In this document: positions 15,484 through 25,984 of the stretch, piece after piece
Numbering within the stretch: the first letter of the stretch is position 1
Layout of the letters: the number at the start of each line of letters is the position of its first letter
DNA from: Pandoraea anapnoica
GTDB lineage: Bacteria; Pseudomonadota; Gammaproteobacteria; Burkholderiales; Burkholderiaceae
DNA: 64,000 nt
Direction of reading: 5' to 3'
Assembly: GCF_902459765.1 (NCBI RefSeq)
Contig: NZ_CABPSP010000008.1
Location: 124,001 to 188,000 of the forward strand
The notes under the pieces: model-generated
Databases searched by the model: none
Told to the model about the DNA's origin: nothing
Seen by the model: the letters and a program-made list of their open reading frames with translations, nothing else
Made by a program: the position numbers and the translations under genes

Positions 15484-16581
15484 ATGTTTTCCGATCAGGA
15501 TTTTGACTACATGCGCCGCGCGCTGGCCCTGGCCGAGCGCGCGATGTTCACTACCACGCCGAACCCGCGCGTGGGCTGCGTCATCGTGCAGGACGGCCGT
15601 GTCATCGGTGAAGGTTTCACCCAGCCCGCCGGGCAGGATCACGCCGAAGTGCAGGCCATGAAGGACGCCCGTGTGCGCGGTGAATCGGTACGCGGCGCGA
15701 CGGCCTACGTCACGCTGGAACCGTGCAGCCATTACGGTCGCACGCCGCCGTGCGCCAAAGGGCTTATCGAAGCGGGCGTGAAACGCGTGATCGCCGCCAT
15801 GGAAGATCCGAACCCGCTCGTCGCCGGGCGCGGTCTGGGTATGCTGCGTGACGCCGGTATCGACGTGCGCTGCGGTTTGCTGGAGAACGAAGCACGCGAG
15901 ATGAACATCGGCTTCATCGCCCGCATGACGCGAGGCACGCCTTGGGTTCGAATGAAAGTGGCCGCGAGCCTCGACGGCAAGACGGCGCTGCACAACGGCG
16001 TGAGTCAGTGGCTCACCGGCCCGGCTGCACGCGCTGACGGCCATGCATGGCGTGCACGCGCCTGCGCGATTCTCACGGGCATTGGCACCGTGCGTGAAGA
16101 CGACCCGTCGCTGACCGTGCGCGACGTAGAAACGACACGTCAGCCGCTGCGCGTCGTCGTCGACTCCCGTCTGGACATCGCCCCGACCGCGAAGGTGCTG
16201 GCGGACGGCAACGCGCTCGTGGTCTGCGCCAACGGCGACGCGGATCGTGTGGCGCGGCTGCGCGACCTGGGCGTCGACGTGCTCGATCTGCCCAACGCCC
16301 ACGGCAAGGTCGAATTGCCTGCGCTACTGCGTGCGCTGGGCGAGCGTCAGTTCAACGAAATCCACGTGGAAGCCGGTTACAAGCTCAACGGTTCGCTGCT
16401 GCGCGAAGGCTGCGTGGACGAACTGCTGACGTATTTCGCGCCGAGCATCGTCGGCGATGCGCAAGGCATGTTCAACCTGCCCGCCCTCACTTCGCTTGAT
16501 GACAAACTCGCGCTGACGTTCACCGACGTACGCATGATCGAGACCGATCTGCGCGTGATGGCCCGGGTGAAGCGGGACTGA
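15484..16581 (+). CDS. ribD: Bifunctional pyrimidine deaminase/reductase RibD
   Basis: 365 aa, full length. The N-terminal deaminase domain has the zinc motif DHAEVQAM (H53, E55) and PCSHYGRTPPCAKGL near residue 79. The C-terminal reductase domain has RMKVAASLDGKTAL near 158 and IHVEAGYKLNGSLLREG near 290. It carries out the second and third steps of riboflavin synthesis: deamination of diaminohydroxyphosphoribosylaminopyrimidine, then NADPH reduction of the ribosyl group. It lies about 10 kb from ribBA-ribH, as is usual in Burkholderiaceae. Ends at a strong terminator. Confidence 0.96.
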   Translation: MFSDQDFDYMRRALALAERAMFTTTPNPRVGCVIVQDGRVIGEGFTQPAGQDHAEVQAMKDARVRGESVRGATAYVTLEPCSHYGRTPPCAKGLIEAGVKRVIAAMEDPNPLVAGRGLGMLRDAGIDVRCGLLENEAREMNIGFIARMTRGTPWVRMKVAASLDGKTALHNGVSQWLTGPAARADGHAWRARACAILTGIGTVREDDPSLTVRDVETTRQPLRVVVDSRLDIAPTAKVLADGNALVVCANGDADRVARLRDLGVDVLDLPNAHGKVELPALLRALGERQFNEIHVEAGYKLNGSLLREGCVDELLTYFAPSIVGDAQGMFNLPALTSLDDKLALTFTDVRMIETDLRVMARVKRD

Positions 16582-16614
16582 CGCCCTGCCGGGATTCGTT
16601 GGACAGCAAAAACA

Positions 16615-16648
16615 AAAACGGGGCGTGCCGCGTGGCGCGCCCCGTTTT
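16615..16648. terminator. Bidirectional terminator between ribD and the meta-cleavage genes
   Basis: AAAACGGGGCG and CGCCCCGTTTT form an 11-bp perfect stem around a 12-base loop, with A/T runs on both flanks, between convergent genes. Confidence 0.9.
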
Positions 16649-16700
16649 GCATGGCTCGGCGACACGGTGAAATGGCCCGCCGTGCCCGTCGTTCGATGTC

Positions 16701-17462
16701 TTAGACGTGGAAGCCCACGCGACCGAGCGATTCCATCTCGACCGACACATACTGCCCCGGCTGGATGTACTCGGCCGGTGTCGCGCCGCCCGCCATCACG
16801 ATCCAGCCCGCCTGCAACGGCTCGCCGGCCGCCGCCGACAGACGCGCCGCCGCCACGAGCGAGCGCAGCGGATGGCCCAGCAGCGCCGCCGTCGAACCGA
16901 CCTGCACAGTGCGGCCGTTGATCGACATCGCCAGCCCCAGATTCGAGAAGTCGACGTGTGGGCTATGCCACGCGCCGATCACGAAACCGCTGGACGAAGC
17001 GTTGTCGGCAATCACTTCCGGCAACGTGAACTTGAAGTCCTTGTAGCGCGAGTCGATGATCTCGATGGCCGGCGCAATTGCCTCGACTGCTGCCAGCGCC
17101 TGCGGCCCGGTGACGTTGCCTTCGAGCGGCTTCTTCAGAATGAAGGCAATTTCCGGCTCGACGCGCGGATGCACGTAACGCTTGAAGTCGATGGACGTGC
17201 CCTCTTCGATCTGCATGCCGGACGTCAGACGCCCCCAGATCACATCGGACAGCCCCATCTGAATCATCTTCGCGCGGCTGGTGAACCCCATCTTCACGCC
17301 GACGCGCGTCTCGCCACGCTCGGCGCGGCGCGCCAGCGAGGCGGCCTGAATGGCGTAGGCGTCGTCGAGCGACAGACGGTTATCGGTGTCGAACTGTTCG
17401 ACTTCGTGGGCGAAATGCGCTGCGTCGTCGAGCAGCTTGGCGTAATCGTGGATGTGGCTCAT
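16701..17462 (-). CDS. dmpH: 2-oxo-3-hexenedioate decarboxylase (4-oxalocrotonate decarboxylase)
   Basis: 253 aa. A member of the hydratase/decarboxylase family (DmpH/XylI) that decarboxylates 2-oxo-3-hexenedioate to 2-oxopent-4-enoate in catechol meta-cleavage. Landmarks are [17 protein letters not shown] near residue 30, [17 protein letters not shown] near 55, [20 protein letters not shown] near 95, [14 protein letters not shown] near 151 and [20 protein letters not shown] near 218. It overlaps the upstream dmpE by four bases (ATGA), typical of the DmpE-DmpH complex partners. DmpE and DmpH are homologous, so the decarboxylase/hydratase assignment rests on overall resemblance. Confidence 0.85.
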   Translation of the reverse strand: MSHIHDYAKLLDDAAHFAHEVEQFDTDNRLSLDDAYAIQAASLARRAERGETRVGVKMGFTSRAKMIQMGLSDVIWGRLTSGMQIEEGTSIDFKRYVHPRVEPEIAFILKKPLEGNVTGPQALAAVEAIAPAIEIIDSRYKDFKFTLPEVIADNASSSGFVIGAWHSPHVDFSNLGLAMSINGRTVQVGSTAALLGHPLRSLVAAARLSAAAGEPLQAGWIVMAGGATPAEYIQPGQYVSVEMESLGRVGFHV

Positions 17463-18289
17463 CGTGCAGCCTCGCTGGCAGGTTCAAAGACGGCGCGGAC
17501 CGAGCCCAGGCCATTGATGCGGGTCTCGAAAATATCGCCCGGGGTGACGGCGGCCATCGGCCCGAGGGCGCCCGAGAGCACCAGATCGCCCGCCTTGAGC
17601 GGCGTGCCCACCGCAGCCATCGTGCGCGCGAGCCACACAACGGCGTTGATCGGGCTACCCAGACAGGCCGCCCCTGCGCCGACCGAGACCGGCTCGCCAC
17701 GACGCTCAAGCACCATGCCGCACATGCGGACGTCGAATTCCGAGAGCTTCTTCGGCGTGTTGCCGATCACATAAGCCGACGACGAGGCGTTATCGGCAAT
17801 CGTGTCGGTAATACGGATATTCCAGTCGGCCACGCGGCTGCCGACGATTTCCAGCGCGGGCAGCGCGTACTCGATGGCATTGAGCACATCCAGCTGGCCC
17901 GGATGCTCGACGTTCAGATCACGGCCGATCACGAACGCAATCTCGGCTTCGATCTTCGGTTGCGTAAGGATCGAGGCAGGAATCGGTTCGCCGTCGCCAT
18001 AGCCCATGTCGTCGAATAACAGGCCGAAGTCAGGCTGATCGACACCGAGTTGCTTCTGAACGGCGACCGACGTCAGGCCGATCTTGCAGCCGACGATACG
18101 GCGACCGGCCGCGAGGCGTCGTTCGGTGTTGATGCGCTGAATGGCGTAGGCGTCGTCGATGGTGAGCGGCGCGAACGTGTCGCGCAGCGGGGCGATGAAG
18201 CGGTGCGAGCGTTCGGCTTCGAGCAGCGCATCGGCGGCCTGCTGGAGACGCGCCTGTGTAGCGACGTCGCGTTGGATGGCGTTGCCCAT
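17459..18289 (-). CDS. dmpE: 2-oxopent-4-enoate hydratase
   Basis: 276 aa. Hydrates 2-oxopent-4-enoate to 4-hydroxy-2-oxovalerate, the step after DmpH. Motifs are [17 protein letters not shown] near residue 41, [20 protein letters not shown] near 66, [15 protein letters not shown] near 110, [20 protein letters not shown] near 145, [12 protein letters not shown] and [17 protein letters not shown] near 235. It lies between the tautomerase (TAATG overlap) and dmpH (ATGA overlap), so all three are translationally coupled. The aldolase and acylating dehydrogenase that normally follow are absent here. Confidence 0.85.
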   Translation of the reverse strand: MGNAIQRDVATQARLQQAADALLEAERSHRFIAPLRDTFAPLTIDDAYAIQRINTERRLAAGRRIVGCKIGLTSVAVQKQLGVDQPDFGLLFDDMGYGDGEPIPASILTQPKIEAEIAFVIGRDLNVEHPGQLDVLNAIEYALPALEIVGSRVADWNIRITDTIADNASSSAYVIGNTPKKLSEFDVRMCGMVLERRGEPVSVGAGAACLGSPINAVVWLARTMAAVGTPLKAGDLVLSGALGPMAAVTPGDIFETRINGLGSVRAVFEPASEAAR

Positions 18290-18498
18290 TACGCACCCGC
18301 CTTGGCCGGTGCTGCCGGCTCGTCCTTCGTGCGCTCGCCCACCGCCCAGTGGGCGGCCGGCACCTGCGTCGCAAAGACGCGAATCGATTCGAGCGGTGCG
18401 CCGAGCGTCTCGTGCACGGTGCGCGCCACGGCCTTCACGCAGGCTTTGACGGCGGCGTCATCGCGGCCCTCGATCAGATTGATATGTACGATTGGCAT
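18289..18498 (-). CDS. dmpI: 4-oxalocrotonate tautomerase
   Basis: 69 aa, slightly longer than the usual 62-63. Begins [14 protein letters not shown]: after removal of Met, Pro1 is the catalytic base, and Arg11 and Arg39 (in ESIRVF) of the classical enzyme are conserved. Position 50, normally Phe, is Trp (QVPAAHW). The last dozen residues ([14 protein letters not shown]) are a non-conserved tail. Isomerises 2-hydroxymuconate to 2-oxo-3-hexenedioate, the substrate of dmpH. First gene of the minus-strand operon, divergent from the LysR gene. Confidence 0.85.
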   Translation of the reverse strand: MPIVHINLIEGRDDAAVKACVKAVARTVHETLGAPLESIRVFATQVPAAHWAVGERTKDEPAAPAKAGA

Positions 18499-18561
18499 GA
18501 TGCTGTCTCCTGAAATGCTCGATAGAGCGGCTTCGTGCAGCCATAATGCGCGCGCGACGGG

Positions 18562-18607
18562 ATACCGTCCAATACCAAATTTCCAGATTCCGATACTATT
18601 TCGGTAT
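18562..18607. promoter_or_regulatory. Probable LysR-type binding region between tautomerase and regulator genes
   Basis: The 129-base divergent region holds ATACC at 18562 and 18572 (a 10-base direct repeat) and the inverted GGTAT at 18603-18607, with ATAC-N7-GTAT forming a T-N11-A style dyad. LysR regulators of aromatic catabolism bind such sites in divergent promoters. Assignment is by position and symmetry only. Confidence 0.4.
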
Positions 18608-18627
18608 TGACATTGAGCATCTGGATC

Positions 18628-19533
18628 ATGGACATCAAGCAAATGCGGTACTTCCTCGCGGTGGCGCAGGAAGGCCATTTCGGACGCGCCGCCGAACGGC
18701 TGAACATGGCGCAGCCGCCGCTCACCCGTCACATCCACGCACTGGAGGCGCAACTCGGCACCGCGCTCTTCGTGCGCACCCCCAAAGGCGCGACGCTGAC
18801 CGCCGCCGGACAGACGCTGCTAGCCGAGGTACCGAACATCCTCTCGCTCACGCGCCGCGCGGAAGAACAGACGCGGCTGGCCGGTGACGGTTACATCGGG
18901 CGGCTCGATGTCGGCATCTTCAGTTCCGGCATTCTCAACGTGATCCCGCGGCTGCTCGCAGACTTCCACACCGAGCGCCCCGAAGTGAAGATCGGTCTGC
19001 ACAACCTGTCGAAGACGGAACAGATCGCGGCACTGCGCGAGCGGCGCATCGCCATCGGCTTCAACCGGCTGATTCCGGACGAACCGGATCTTGTGGTGGA
19101 CTGGATTCACCGCGAGCCGTTTCTCGTCGCGCTTTATGAAGGGCACCCGCTATGCAAGCGCGCATCGCTCACGCTCGCCGATCTAGATAACGAGCGGATG
19201 ATTCTCTACCCGAACGCACCAGTGCCCGGACTCGCAGAAGAAGTGGCCGCCGCATTTCGCGCCGAGGGTGTGACGCTGCGCGTAGAGCAGGAGGTGGAGG
19301 ATGTGGTGACGTCGATTGCACTCGTGGCGAGTCGCTTCGGCGTGTGCGTCACGACCGAGTCGGCCGCGAATCTGCGATTGCCCGGTGTGGTGTACCGGCC
19401 GTTGAAATCGCAGCGGCTGCGCTCCATCGAACTGAACTGCATGTACCGGCGCGACGACGATTCGCCGATTCTCGCCGCGTTTCTCGCGCTGATCCGCGCA
19501 TCGCGCACCCGGCGTCACCCGCTGCCGATGTAA
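18628..19533 (+). CDS. LysR-family regulator, BenM/CatM-like
   Basis: 301 aa. N-terminal winged HTH MDIKQMRYFLAVAQEGHFGR through AAERLNMAQPPLTRHIHALE and LGTALFVRTPKG. The effector domain (YIGRLDVGIFSSGILNVIPR onward) resembles BenM/CatM/CatR regulators that sense muconate-type intermediates. Divergent from the tautomerase-hydratase-decarboxylase operon, so it most likely controls it in response to a pathway intermediate. ATG 18628 gives the standard family N-terminus; a TTG seven codons earlier is rejected. Confidence 0.88.
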   Translation: MDIKQMRYFLAVAQEGHFGRAAERLNMAQPPLTRHIHALEAQLGTALFVRTPKGATLTAAGQTLLAEVPNILSLTRRAEEQTRLAGDGYIGRLDVGIFSSGILNVIPRLLADFHTERPEVKIGLHNLSKTEQIAALRERRIAIGFNRLIPDEPDLVVDWIHREPFLVALYEGHPLCKRASLTLADLDNERMILYPNAPVPGLAEEVAAAFRAEGVTLRVEQEVEDVVTSIALVASRFGVCVTTESAANLRLPGVVYRPLKSQRLRSIELNCMYRRDDDSPILAAFLALIRASRTRRHPLPM

Positions 19534-20003
19534 GGCTGGCGTCTATTCATGGATATATGCGCCCGGATACGGCAACACAGATGTCGTCATAGATGTGACC
19601 CGCCGAACCGGTGCGGCTGAATGCAAAGTGCCGACGATTGGATTTCAATACGCGCCGGATTGTATCCAAAATGTCCTGACGCCTATTTCGTCGCATCTAT
19701 TCAACATGGCCCTCATTTGCAGACTCACGTGACATTCACCGATTTTCCAATCTGCGTAGTACTACGGAGAATCGCTGTGACGACTCTTATTTTTTTCTTA
19801 TGACCCTTTTGAAACCCTTTATCCATGCGGGTTTTCGGGGGACTCAGGATACCTGTTTCTATTAAAGAGCGTATTACGCTACTATGGCGCATCGTTCAGG
19901 CCGCCAGCGGTTTGAAGGATCCAATACCGACCAGGTTTAGCAGTCGATTAAGGCTACCGCACCACGGGGTAGTCAAAAAATACAAATCAAGGAGATGTCC
20001 ACA
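19534..20003 (+). promoter_or_regulatory. 470-base intergenic region upstream of livK
   Basis: No gene found. The right half is richer in A+T than its surroundings, with a T-run near 19790-19800. Two weak hairpins are visible on the plus strand: AAACCC/GGGTTT (19812-19834, then TTC), and CTACC/GGTAG just before TCAAAAAA near 19972-19982. Either could belong to a leader of livK transcripts, but neither is strong. The livK ribosome site AAGGAG is at its right end. Confidence 0.4.
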
Positions 20004-21116
20004 ATGCAGTTTCGTCACAAATCCCTGTTCGTTGCCGCTGCTCTCGCCCTCCTCGGAACGGCTGCCAATGCAGAGACCGTCAAGATCGCCATCGCCGGCC
20101 CGTTCAGCGGCTCGGTTGCTCAGTACGGCGACATGGTCAAGGCCGGTGCGCTGACCGCGATTGAAGAAGTCAACGCAGCTGGCGGCGCGAACGGCAACAA
20201 GCTCGAAGCCGTGTTCATGGATGACGCATGCGAGCCGAAGCAGGCTGTCGCCGTCGCCAACAAGATCGTCAGCCAGAAGATCAAGTATGTGATCGGTCAC
20301 GTGTGCTCGGGCTCGACGATCCCGGCATCGGACATCTACGAAAACGAAGGCGTCGTGATGATCACGCCGTCGGCCACTGCACCGCAACTGACCGAAGGCA
20401 AGAAGCGCCACTTCATCTTCCGTACGATCGGCCGTGACGACCAGCAAGGTCCGGCAGCCGCTCAGTACATCATCAACAAGGTCAAGCCGAAGAAGGTTGC
20501 CGTGCTGCACGACAAGCAGTCGTACGGTCAGGGTATCGCCACGTCGGTGAAGAAGGACCTCGACGCCGCCAAGGTGCCGGTCGTGCTGTTCGAAGGCATC
20601 AACGCTGGCGACTCGGACTACTCGGCTGTCATTACCAAGCTCAAGGCGCAAGGCGTGGACTTCGTCTACTTCGGCGGCTACCACCCGGAAATGGGTCTGC
20701 TGCTGCGTCAGGCACGTGAGCAAGGCGTGAAGGCCACGTTCATGGGACCGGAAGGCGTGGGCAACAAGGACGTGACGGCTATCGCCGGTCCGGCTTCGGA
20801 AGGCATGCTCGTGACGCTGCCGGCCGACTTCGCTGCCGACCCGGCCAACGCCAAGCTGGTGAAGGCCTTCGCCGACGCCAAGCGCGATCCGAACGGTCCG
20901 TTCCAGATGCCGGCCTACACGGGCGTGCAACTGATCGCCAAGAGCATCGCCGGCGCGAAGAGCACCGACTCGGAAAAGGTGGCGAAGTACCTCCACGCCA
21001 ACACGTTCGACACGCCGATCGGCAAGGTGGCTTATGACGCTGCCGGCGATCTGAAGTCGTTCAAGTTCGTGGTCTTCACCTGGCACAAGGACGCTACCAA
21101 GACCGCAGCCAACTGA
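20004..21116 (+). CDS. livK: Branched-chain amino acid ABC transporter, periplasmic binding protein
   Basis: 370 aa. Signal peptide MQFRHKSLFVAAALALLGTA ending ANA, then a periplasmic Leu/Ile/Val-binding fold: VKIAIAGPFSGSVAQYGDM, NKLEAVFMDDACEPKQAVAV, VIGHVCSGSTIPASDIYENE, MITPSATAPQLTEGK and FIFRTIGRDDQQGPAAAQYI. ATG 20004 is preferred to ATG 19995 because AAGGAG (19989-19994) is 9 bases before it. First gene of livKHMGF. The Cys pair implied by DACEP and HVCSG matches family members with a disulfide in the N-lobe. Confidence 0.95.
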   Translation: MQFRHKSLFVAAALALLGTAANAETVKIAIAGPFSGSVAQYGDMVKAGALTAIEEVNAAGGANGNKLEAVFMDDACEPKQAVAVANKIVSQKIKYVIGHVCSGSTIPASDIYENEGVVMITPSATAPQLTEGKKRHFIFRTIGRDDQQGPAAAQYIINKVKPKKVAVLHDKQSYGQGIATSVKKDLDAAKVPVVLFEGINAGDSDYSAVITKLKAQGVDFVYFGGYHPEMGLLLRQAREQGVKATFMGPEGVGNKDVTAIAGPASEGMLVTLPADFAADPANAKLVKAFADAKRDPNGPFQMPAYTGVQLIAKSIAGAKSTDSEKVAKYLHANTFDTPIGKVAYDAAGDLKSFKFVVFTWHKDATKTAAN

Positions 21117-21220
21117 TTCCCTGACGCTTTACCGGCCAGCGAATCACCCCCAGCCGCCCGCCGACCCCGGCGGGCGGCTCGCATTCGCGCTCGGCCCCCG
21201 CTAGTCGCGAGGCTTCCCGC

Positions 21221-22144
<924 letters not shown>

Positions 22145-22152
22145 GGTCGACC

Positions 22153-23427
22153 ATGACACAACAACTCACCATGAAGTCCGGCGCCGCCAACCGCGCGCCG
22201 GCAGGAGAGACGCTCAAGGGTGCGGTCATTGCCGCAATCGTGACGATCATCCTCACGGCCCCCATCCTGGGCCTGCAACTGAAGCTCGACGGCTACAAGG
22301 TTGTGCTCGAACAGCATTGGCGTCCGGTGTGGATCGCGACCGCCGTCGTGTTCGTGTTCCAGTTGATCAAGCCGTTCCTGATCCGCACCAAGCGCGCGGT
22401 GAAGCTGCCGACGATGCCCACGATGGGGCGTCGTCAGCAACTGACCGCCATGTGGGTACTGCTCGCCGTCGGTCTCGTGTGGCCGTTCGTCGGTTCGCGC
22501 GGTGCGGTGGACGTCGCGACGCTTGCGCTCATCTACTGTGTGCTGGGTCTTGGCCTGAACATCGTCGTGGGCTTCGCCGGTCTGCTCGATCTGGGCTATG
22601 TCGGCTTCTATGCCGTCGGCGGTTACACGTACGCGCTGCTCAATCAGTACTTCGGTCTGACCTTCTGGGAATGCCTCCCGCTCGCCGCACTGATGTCAGC
22701 GACGTTCGGCTTCCTGCTGGGCTTCCCGGTGCTGCGTCTGCGCGGTGACTATCTCGCCATCGTGACGTTGGGCTTCGGCGAAATCATTCGCCTGCTGCTC
22801 AATAATCTGACGAGCCTGACCGGCGGTCCCGACGGCGTGTCGGGCATTCCGAAGCCCAGCGTGTTCGGCTTCGAGATGGCGCGCTCGTCGAGCGTGGAAG
22901 GGGCGAAGACATTCCATGAACTGATCGGGCTGGATTACAGCGGCGGTCATATGGTGATCTGGCTGTATCTGCTCGCGTTCGCGCTGGTCGGCTTCACGCT
23001 GTTCGTCACGAGCCGCCTGATCCGCATGCCGATCGGTCGCGCATGGGAAGCCCTGCGCGAAGACGAAATCGCCTGCCGCTCGCTCGGTCTGAACCCCACG
23101 CGCATCAAGCTCTCGGCATTCACGCTGGGCGCATCGTTCGCGGGTCTGGCCGGGGCGTTCTTCGCTGCGCGTCAGGGGCTGGTCACGCCGGAATCGTTCA
23201 CGTTCATCGAATCGGCGCTGATTCTCGCCGTGGTGGTGCTCGGCGGCATGGGCTCACAGATCGGTGTGATTCTCGCGGCCATCCTGCTGACGATTCTGCC
23301 CGAAGTGGCACGTGACTTTGCCGAGTACCGCATGCTGATCTTCGGTCTGGTGATGGTGCTGATGATGATGTGGCGTCCGCAAGGTCTGCTGCCCGCCACC
23401 CGCCCGCATGTGGAGTTGCCGCAATGA
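22153..23427 (+). CDS. livM: Branched-chain amino acid ABC transporter permease LivM
   Basis: 424 aa, like the long E. coli LivM rather than short homologues. Two N-terminal helices ([20 protein letters not shown] and [18 protein letters not shown]) precede the conserved permease core [60 protein letters not shown] and [20 protein letters not shown] (coupling loop). GAGG 6 bases before the ATG. Overlaps livG by four bases. Confidence 0.95.
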   Translation: MTQQLTMKSGAANRAPAGETLKGAVIAAIVTIILTAPILGLQLKLDGYKVVLEQHWRPVWIATAVVFVFQLIKPFLIRTKRAVKLPTMPTMGRRQQLTAMWVLLAVGLVWPFVGSRGAVDVATLALIYCVLGLGLNIVVGFAGLLDLGYVGFYAVGGYTYALLNQYFGLTFWECLPLAALMSATFGFLLGFPVLRLRGDYLAIVTLGFGEIIRLLLNNLTSLTGGPDGVSGIPKPSVFGFEMARSSSVEGAKTFHELIGLDYSGGHMVIWLYLLAFALVGFTLFVTSRLIRMPIGRAWEALREDEIACRSLGLNPTRIKLSAFTLGASFAGLAGAFFAARQGLVTPESFTFIESALILAVVVLGGMGSQIGVILAAILLTILPEVARDFAEYRMLIFGLVMVLMMMWRPQGLLPATRPHVELPQ

Positions 23428-24191
23428 GTGCAGAACTGTTGAAACTCTCCGGCCTTCAGATGCGCTTCGGCGGTCTGCTGGCTGTCGACGGCGTCGAGTT
23501 CGACGTCCGCAAGAACGAAGTCTTCGCGATTATCGGTCCGAATGGCGCAGGCAAGACGACCGTCTTCAACTGCGTGGGCGGCTTCTACCGTCCCACGGGC
23601 GGATCGATCGTGCTTGACGGCAACGACATCACCGGCTTGCCGAGCCATATGGTGGCGCGTCGCGGTCTGGTGCGCACGTTCCAGAACATTCGTCTGTTCC
23701 GTCAGTTGACGGTGGTGGAGAACCTGCTCGTCGCGCAGCACATGACCGTGCACACCGGTTTTCTGCAAGGGCTGCTCTCGACGGGCGCGTTTCGTCGCTC
23801 GGAGCGCACGGCGCTTGAACGCGCGAAGATGTGGCTCGATCGTCTGGGTCTCACGCCGGTCGCCAACCGCGAAGCCGGCACGCTGTCATACGGCCACCAG
23901 CGCCGCCTCGAGATCGCACGATGCATGATCACCGAGCCGCGTCTGCTGATGCTCGACGAACCGGCAGCCGGCCTGAACCCGCAGGAGAAGGTCGAGCTGC
24001 AGCAACTCGTGGACAACCTGCGTAACGAGTTCGGCATTTCGGTGCTGCTCATCGAGCACGACATGAGTCTTGTGATGGGCGTCTCCGACCGGATTCTCGT
24101 GATGGAACACGGCAAGCCGATCATGACCGGCAAGCCCGACGAGGTGCGCAACGACCCGCGCGTCATCAAGGCCTACCTCGGGGAGGAATAA
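23424..24191 (+). CDS. livG: Branched-chain amino acid ABC transporter ATP-binding protein LivG
   Basis: 255 aa. Walker [16 protein letters not shown] near residue 37, Q-loop [11 protein letters not shown] near 88, signature [13 protein letters not shown] near 155 (LSYGHQ is typical of LivG), Walker [14 protein letters not shown] near 175, switch His in [11 protein letters not shown] near 208. Cytoplasmic partner of LivF. Start ATG 23424 overlaps the livM stop (ATGA); livF begins in its stop codon. Confidence 0.95.
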   Translation: MSAELLKLSGLQMRFGGLLAVDGVEFDVRKNEVFAIIGPNGAGKTTVFNCVGGFYRPTGGSIVLDGNDITGLPSHMVARRGLVRTFQNIRLFRQLTVVENLLVAQHMTVHTGFLQGLLSTGAFRRSERTALERAKMWLDRLGLTPVANREAGTLSYGHQRRLEIARCMITEPRLLMLDEPAAGLNPQEKVELQQLVDNLRNEFGISVLLIEHDMSLVMGVSDRILVMEHGKPIMTGKPDEVRNDPRVIKAYLGEE

Positions 24192-24892
24192 TGCTCAAGC
24201 TGGAACAGATCCACACCCATTACGGGGCCGTCGAGGCGCTCTCGGGCGTGTCCATCGAAGTGAACAAGGGCGAGATCGTCACGCTCATCGGCAGTAACGG
24301 TGCTGGCAAGACCACGCTGATGATGACCGTGTGCGGCACGCCCCGTGCATCGAGCGGTCGCGTGATGTTCGAGGGCAACGACATCACCAACCGTCCAACG
24401 CACGAAATCATGCGCATGGGCATGGCGATTTCGCCAGAAGGCCGTCGCGTGTTTCCGAGCCTGACGGTCATCGAGAACCTGAAGATGGGCGGCTTCTTCG
24501 CGTCCAAAGACGAAATCGATGCAGGCATGGATCACGTCTTCAAGCTGTTCCCCCGGCTCGCACAGCGTGGCAAACAGCGCGCGGGCACGATGTCCGGCGG
24601 CGAACAGCAGATGCTCGCCATCGGGCGCGCGTTGATGAGCCGTCCGCGTCTGTTGTTGCTCGATGAACCGACACTCGGCCTCGCACCGCTCGTGATCGCG
24701 CAGATCTTCGACATTATTCGTGCGATTCGCGAAGAAGGCGTGACGGTGTTTCTGGTGGAGCAAAACGCGAACAAGGCGCTGCACGTGGCCGACCGCGGTT
24801 ACGTGCTCGAAACCGGGCGCGTCGTGCTCGCCGATTCGGCCGACAATCTGCTCGCAAACGACGACATCAAGCGCGCTTATCTGGGCGCCTAA
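24191..24892 (+). CDS. livF: Branched-chain amino acid ABC transporter ATP-binding protein LivF
   Basis: 233 aa. Walker A LIGSNGAGKTTLMMT near residue 36, Q-loop GMAISPEGRRVFPSLTV near 80, signature MSGGEQQMLAIGRALMS near 136, Walker B LLLLDEPTLGLAPL near 155, switch region VTVFLVEQNANKAL near 188. The ATG shares its A with the livG stop (TAATG) and has GGAGGA upstream. Last gene of the operon, followed by a strong terminator. Confidence 0.95.
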   Translation: MLKLEQIHTHYGAVEALSGVSIEVNKGEIVTLIGSNGAGKTTLMMTVCGTPRASSGRVMFEGNDITNRPTHEIMRMGMAISPEGRRVFPSLTVIENLKMGGFFASKDEIDAGMDHVFKLFPRLAQRGKQRAGTMSGGEQQMLAIGRALMSRPRLLLLDEPTLGLAPLVIAQIFDIIRAIREEGVTVFLVEQNANKALHVADRGYVLETGRVVLADSADNLLANDDIKRAYLGA

Positions 24893-24939
24893 GTCGCCGG
24901 TCATTCGGCCATCGCTCAGGCGTGCGTGACGAGCAAAGA

Positions 24940-24975
24940 AAAAGGGGATGTGCTTTCGGGCACATCCCCTTTTTT
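24940..24975. terminator. Bidirectional terminator after livF
   Basis: AAAAGGGGATGTGC and GCACATCCCCTTTT form a 14-bp stem around TTTCGG, with a T-run on the plus strand and an A-run for the minus strand, between convergent livF and the SRPBCC gene. Confidence 0.92.
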
Positions 24976-25006
24976 CATACGTCTGCGGCCGATGACTTCA
25001 GCCGGG

Positions 25007-25504
25007 TTACTTCATCAGATCGACCAGTTGATCCAGCGCCTTGCCCCAGCCGTCGTGGAAGCCCATGGCCTCGTGCTGTGCGCGCGTGGCTTCGTTGCCG
25101 TGCATGGCAATCGCCGTGTAGCGCGTGCCCTTGCCTTGCGTCTCCATCAGCACGGCGGCGGTGAACTGAAAGCCACCGTGTTCAGCCACCGGCGCAGGCG
25201 CGGGACGGAAGCCGGGCAGCACCGCGTTCGTCCATACGAGCCGCGAATTTTCAACCACTTCCAGATAGCAGCCGACGTTCGGAAACTGCTGCCCTTCCGG
25301 CGAGCGCATGACGGTGTGAAACAGACCGCCCGGACGCAGATCGATTTCGCACTCGACCGTTTGCCAGGGCGCAGGCGTGAACCACTTCTTGAGATGTTCC
25401 GGCTGCGTCCACGCGGCCCAGACGCGCTCGCACGGCACGTCGACATAGCGCTCCAGCACCAGGTCCAGCTTCGGGTCCACCGAGAACAGGTTGGGTTGGC
25501 TCAT
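25007..25504 (-). CDS. SRPBCC (AHSA1-like) domain protein
   Basis: 165 aa. Opens with the AHSA1/START-like pattern [20 protein letters not shown], followed by [39 protein letters not shown] and a C-terminal helix ([17 protein letters not shown]). The fold is a hydrophobic-cavity barrel that binds small hydrophobic ligands or acts as a co-chaperone-like domain. It is translated two bases after the ArsR gene, the very common ArsR-SRPBCC pairing, in which the function is usually unknown. ATG 25504 has GGAG 8 bases upstream. Confidence 0.88.
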   Translation of the reverse strand: MSQPNLFSVDPKLDLVLERYVDVPCERVWAAWTQPEHLKKWFTPAPWQTVECEIDLRPGGLFHTVMRSPEGQQFPNVGCYLEVVENSRLVWTNAVLPGFRPAPAPVAEHGGFQFTAAVLMETQGKGTRYTAIAMHGNEATRAQHEAMGFHDGWGKALDQLVDLMK

Positions 25505-25506
25505 CG

Positions 25507-25839
25507 TCACGTCTCCTTCATCTGCAATAGATAGTTATCGAGTTGGTCGAGGCGGCGCGTCCACTTGTCACGCTGCAACTGGAGCCAATCCTGTGCGCCC
25601 GCCAGCGTTTCGGTCTCCAGCGCGTAAGTCCGCACGCGTCCGGTCTTGCGCGAGACGACCAGCCCGCTCTCCTCCAGCACGCTCAGATGCTGCGAGAAGG
25701 ACGGCAGCGCCATCGAAAACGGACGCGCCAGTTCGCTCACGGACGCCGGGCCCAGCGTCAGGCGCTCAACGACCGCACGACGTGTGGGATCGGATAGCGC
25801 CTGAAATATCCGATCGAGGGGAATGGATTGGTTAGTCAT
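25507..25839 (-). CDS. ArsR-family transcriptional regulator
   Basis: 110 aa. Winged HTH with [40 protein letters not shown] and [20 protein letters not shown]. There is no Cys metal site (no CVCDL motif), as expected for the metal-independent ArsR members coupled to SRPBCC proteins. A longer in-frame extension exists, but [17 protein letters not shown] at 25839 is the family start. A palindrome overlaps this start codon, suggesting autorepression. Confidence 0.9.
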   Translation of the reverse strand: MTNQSIPLDRIFQALSDPTRRAVVERLTLGPASVSELARPFSMALPSFSQHLSVLEESGLVVSRKTGRVRTYALETETLAGAQDWLQLQRDKWTRRLDQLDNYLLQMKET

Positions 25840-25848
25840 ATGCCTAAC
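25831..25848. promoter_or_regulatory. Inverted repeat over the ArsR start codon
   Basis: GTTAG-TCATATGC-CTAAC: 5-base arms around 8 bases, with the ATG of the ArsR gene inside the spacer. Short ArsR family operators often lie this close to the start. Inferred operator. Confidence 0.4.
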
Positions 25849-25984
25849 TATAGTCACCACATTCACTTAGGTCAATGCCTTTGTATTGACGCTTTTCCGT
25901 TGTCCGATGCGCTAGATCGGACGCAGCCGCGCACCGGCTTGGCGTAGAATAGAGCCTTTCCAAATCGAGCCCCGCGTTGCCGCT

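Noticed and set aside
25849-25984. FMN riboswitch in front of ribBA
   Set aside because: The 130 bases before ribBA are too short, and the conserved RFN core is not visible.
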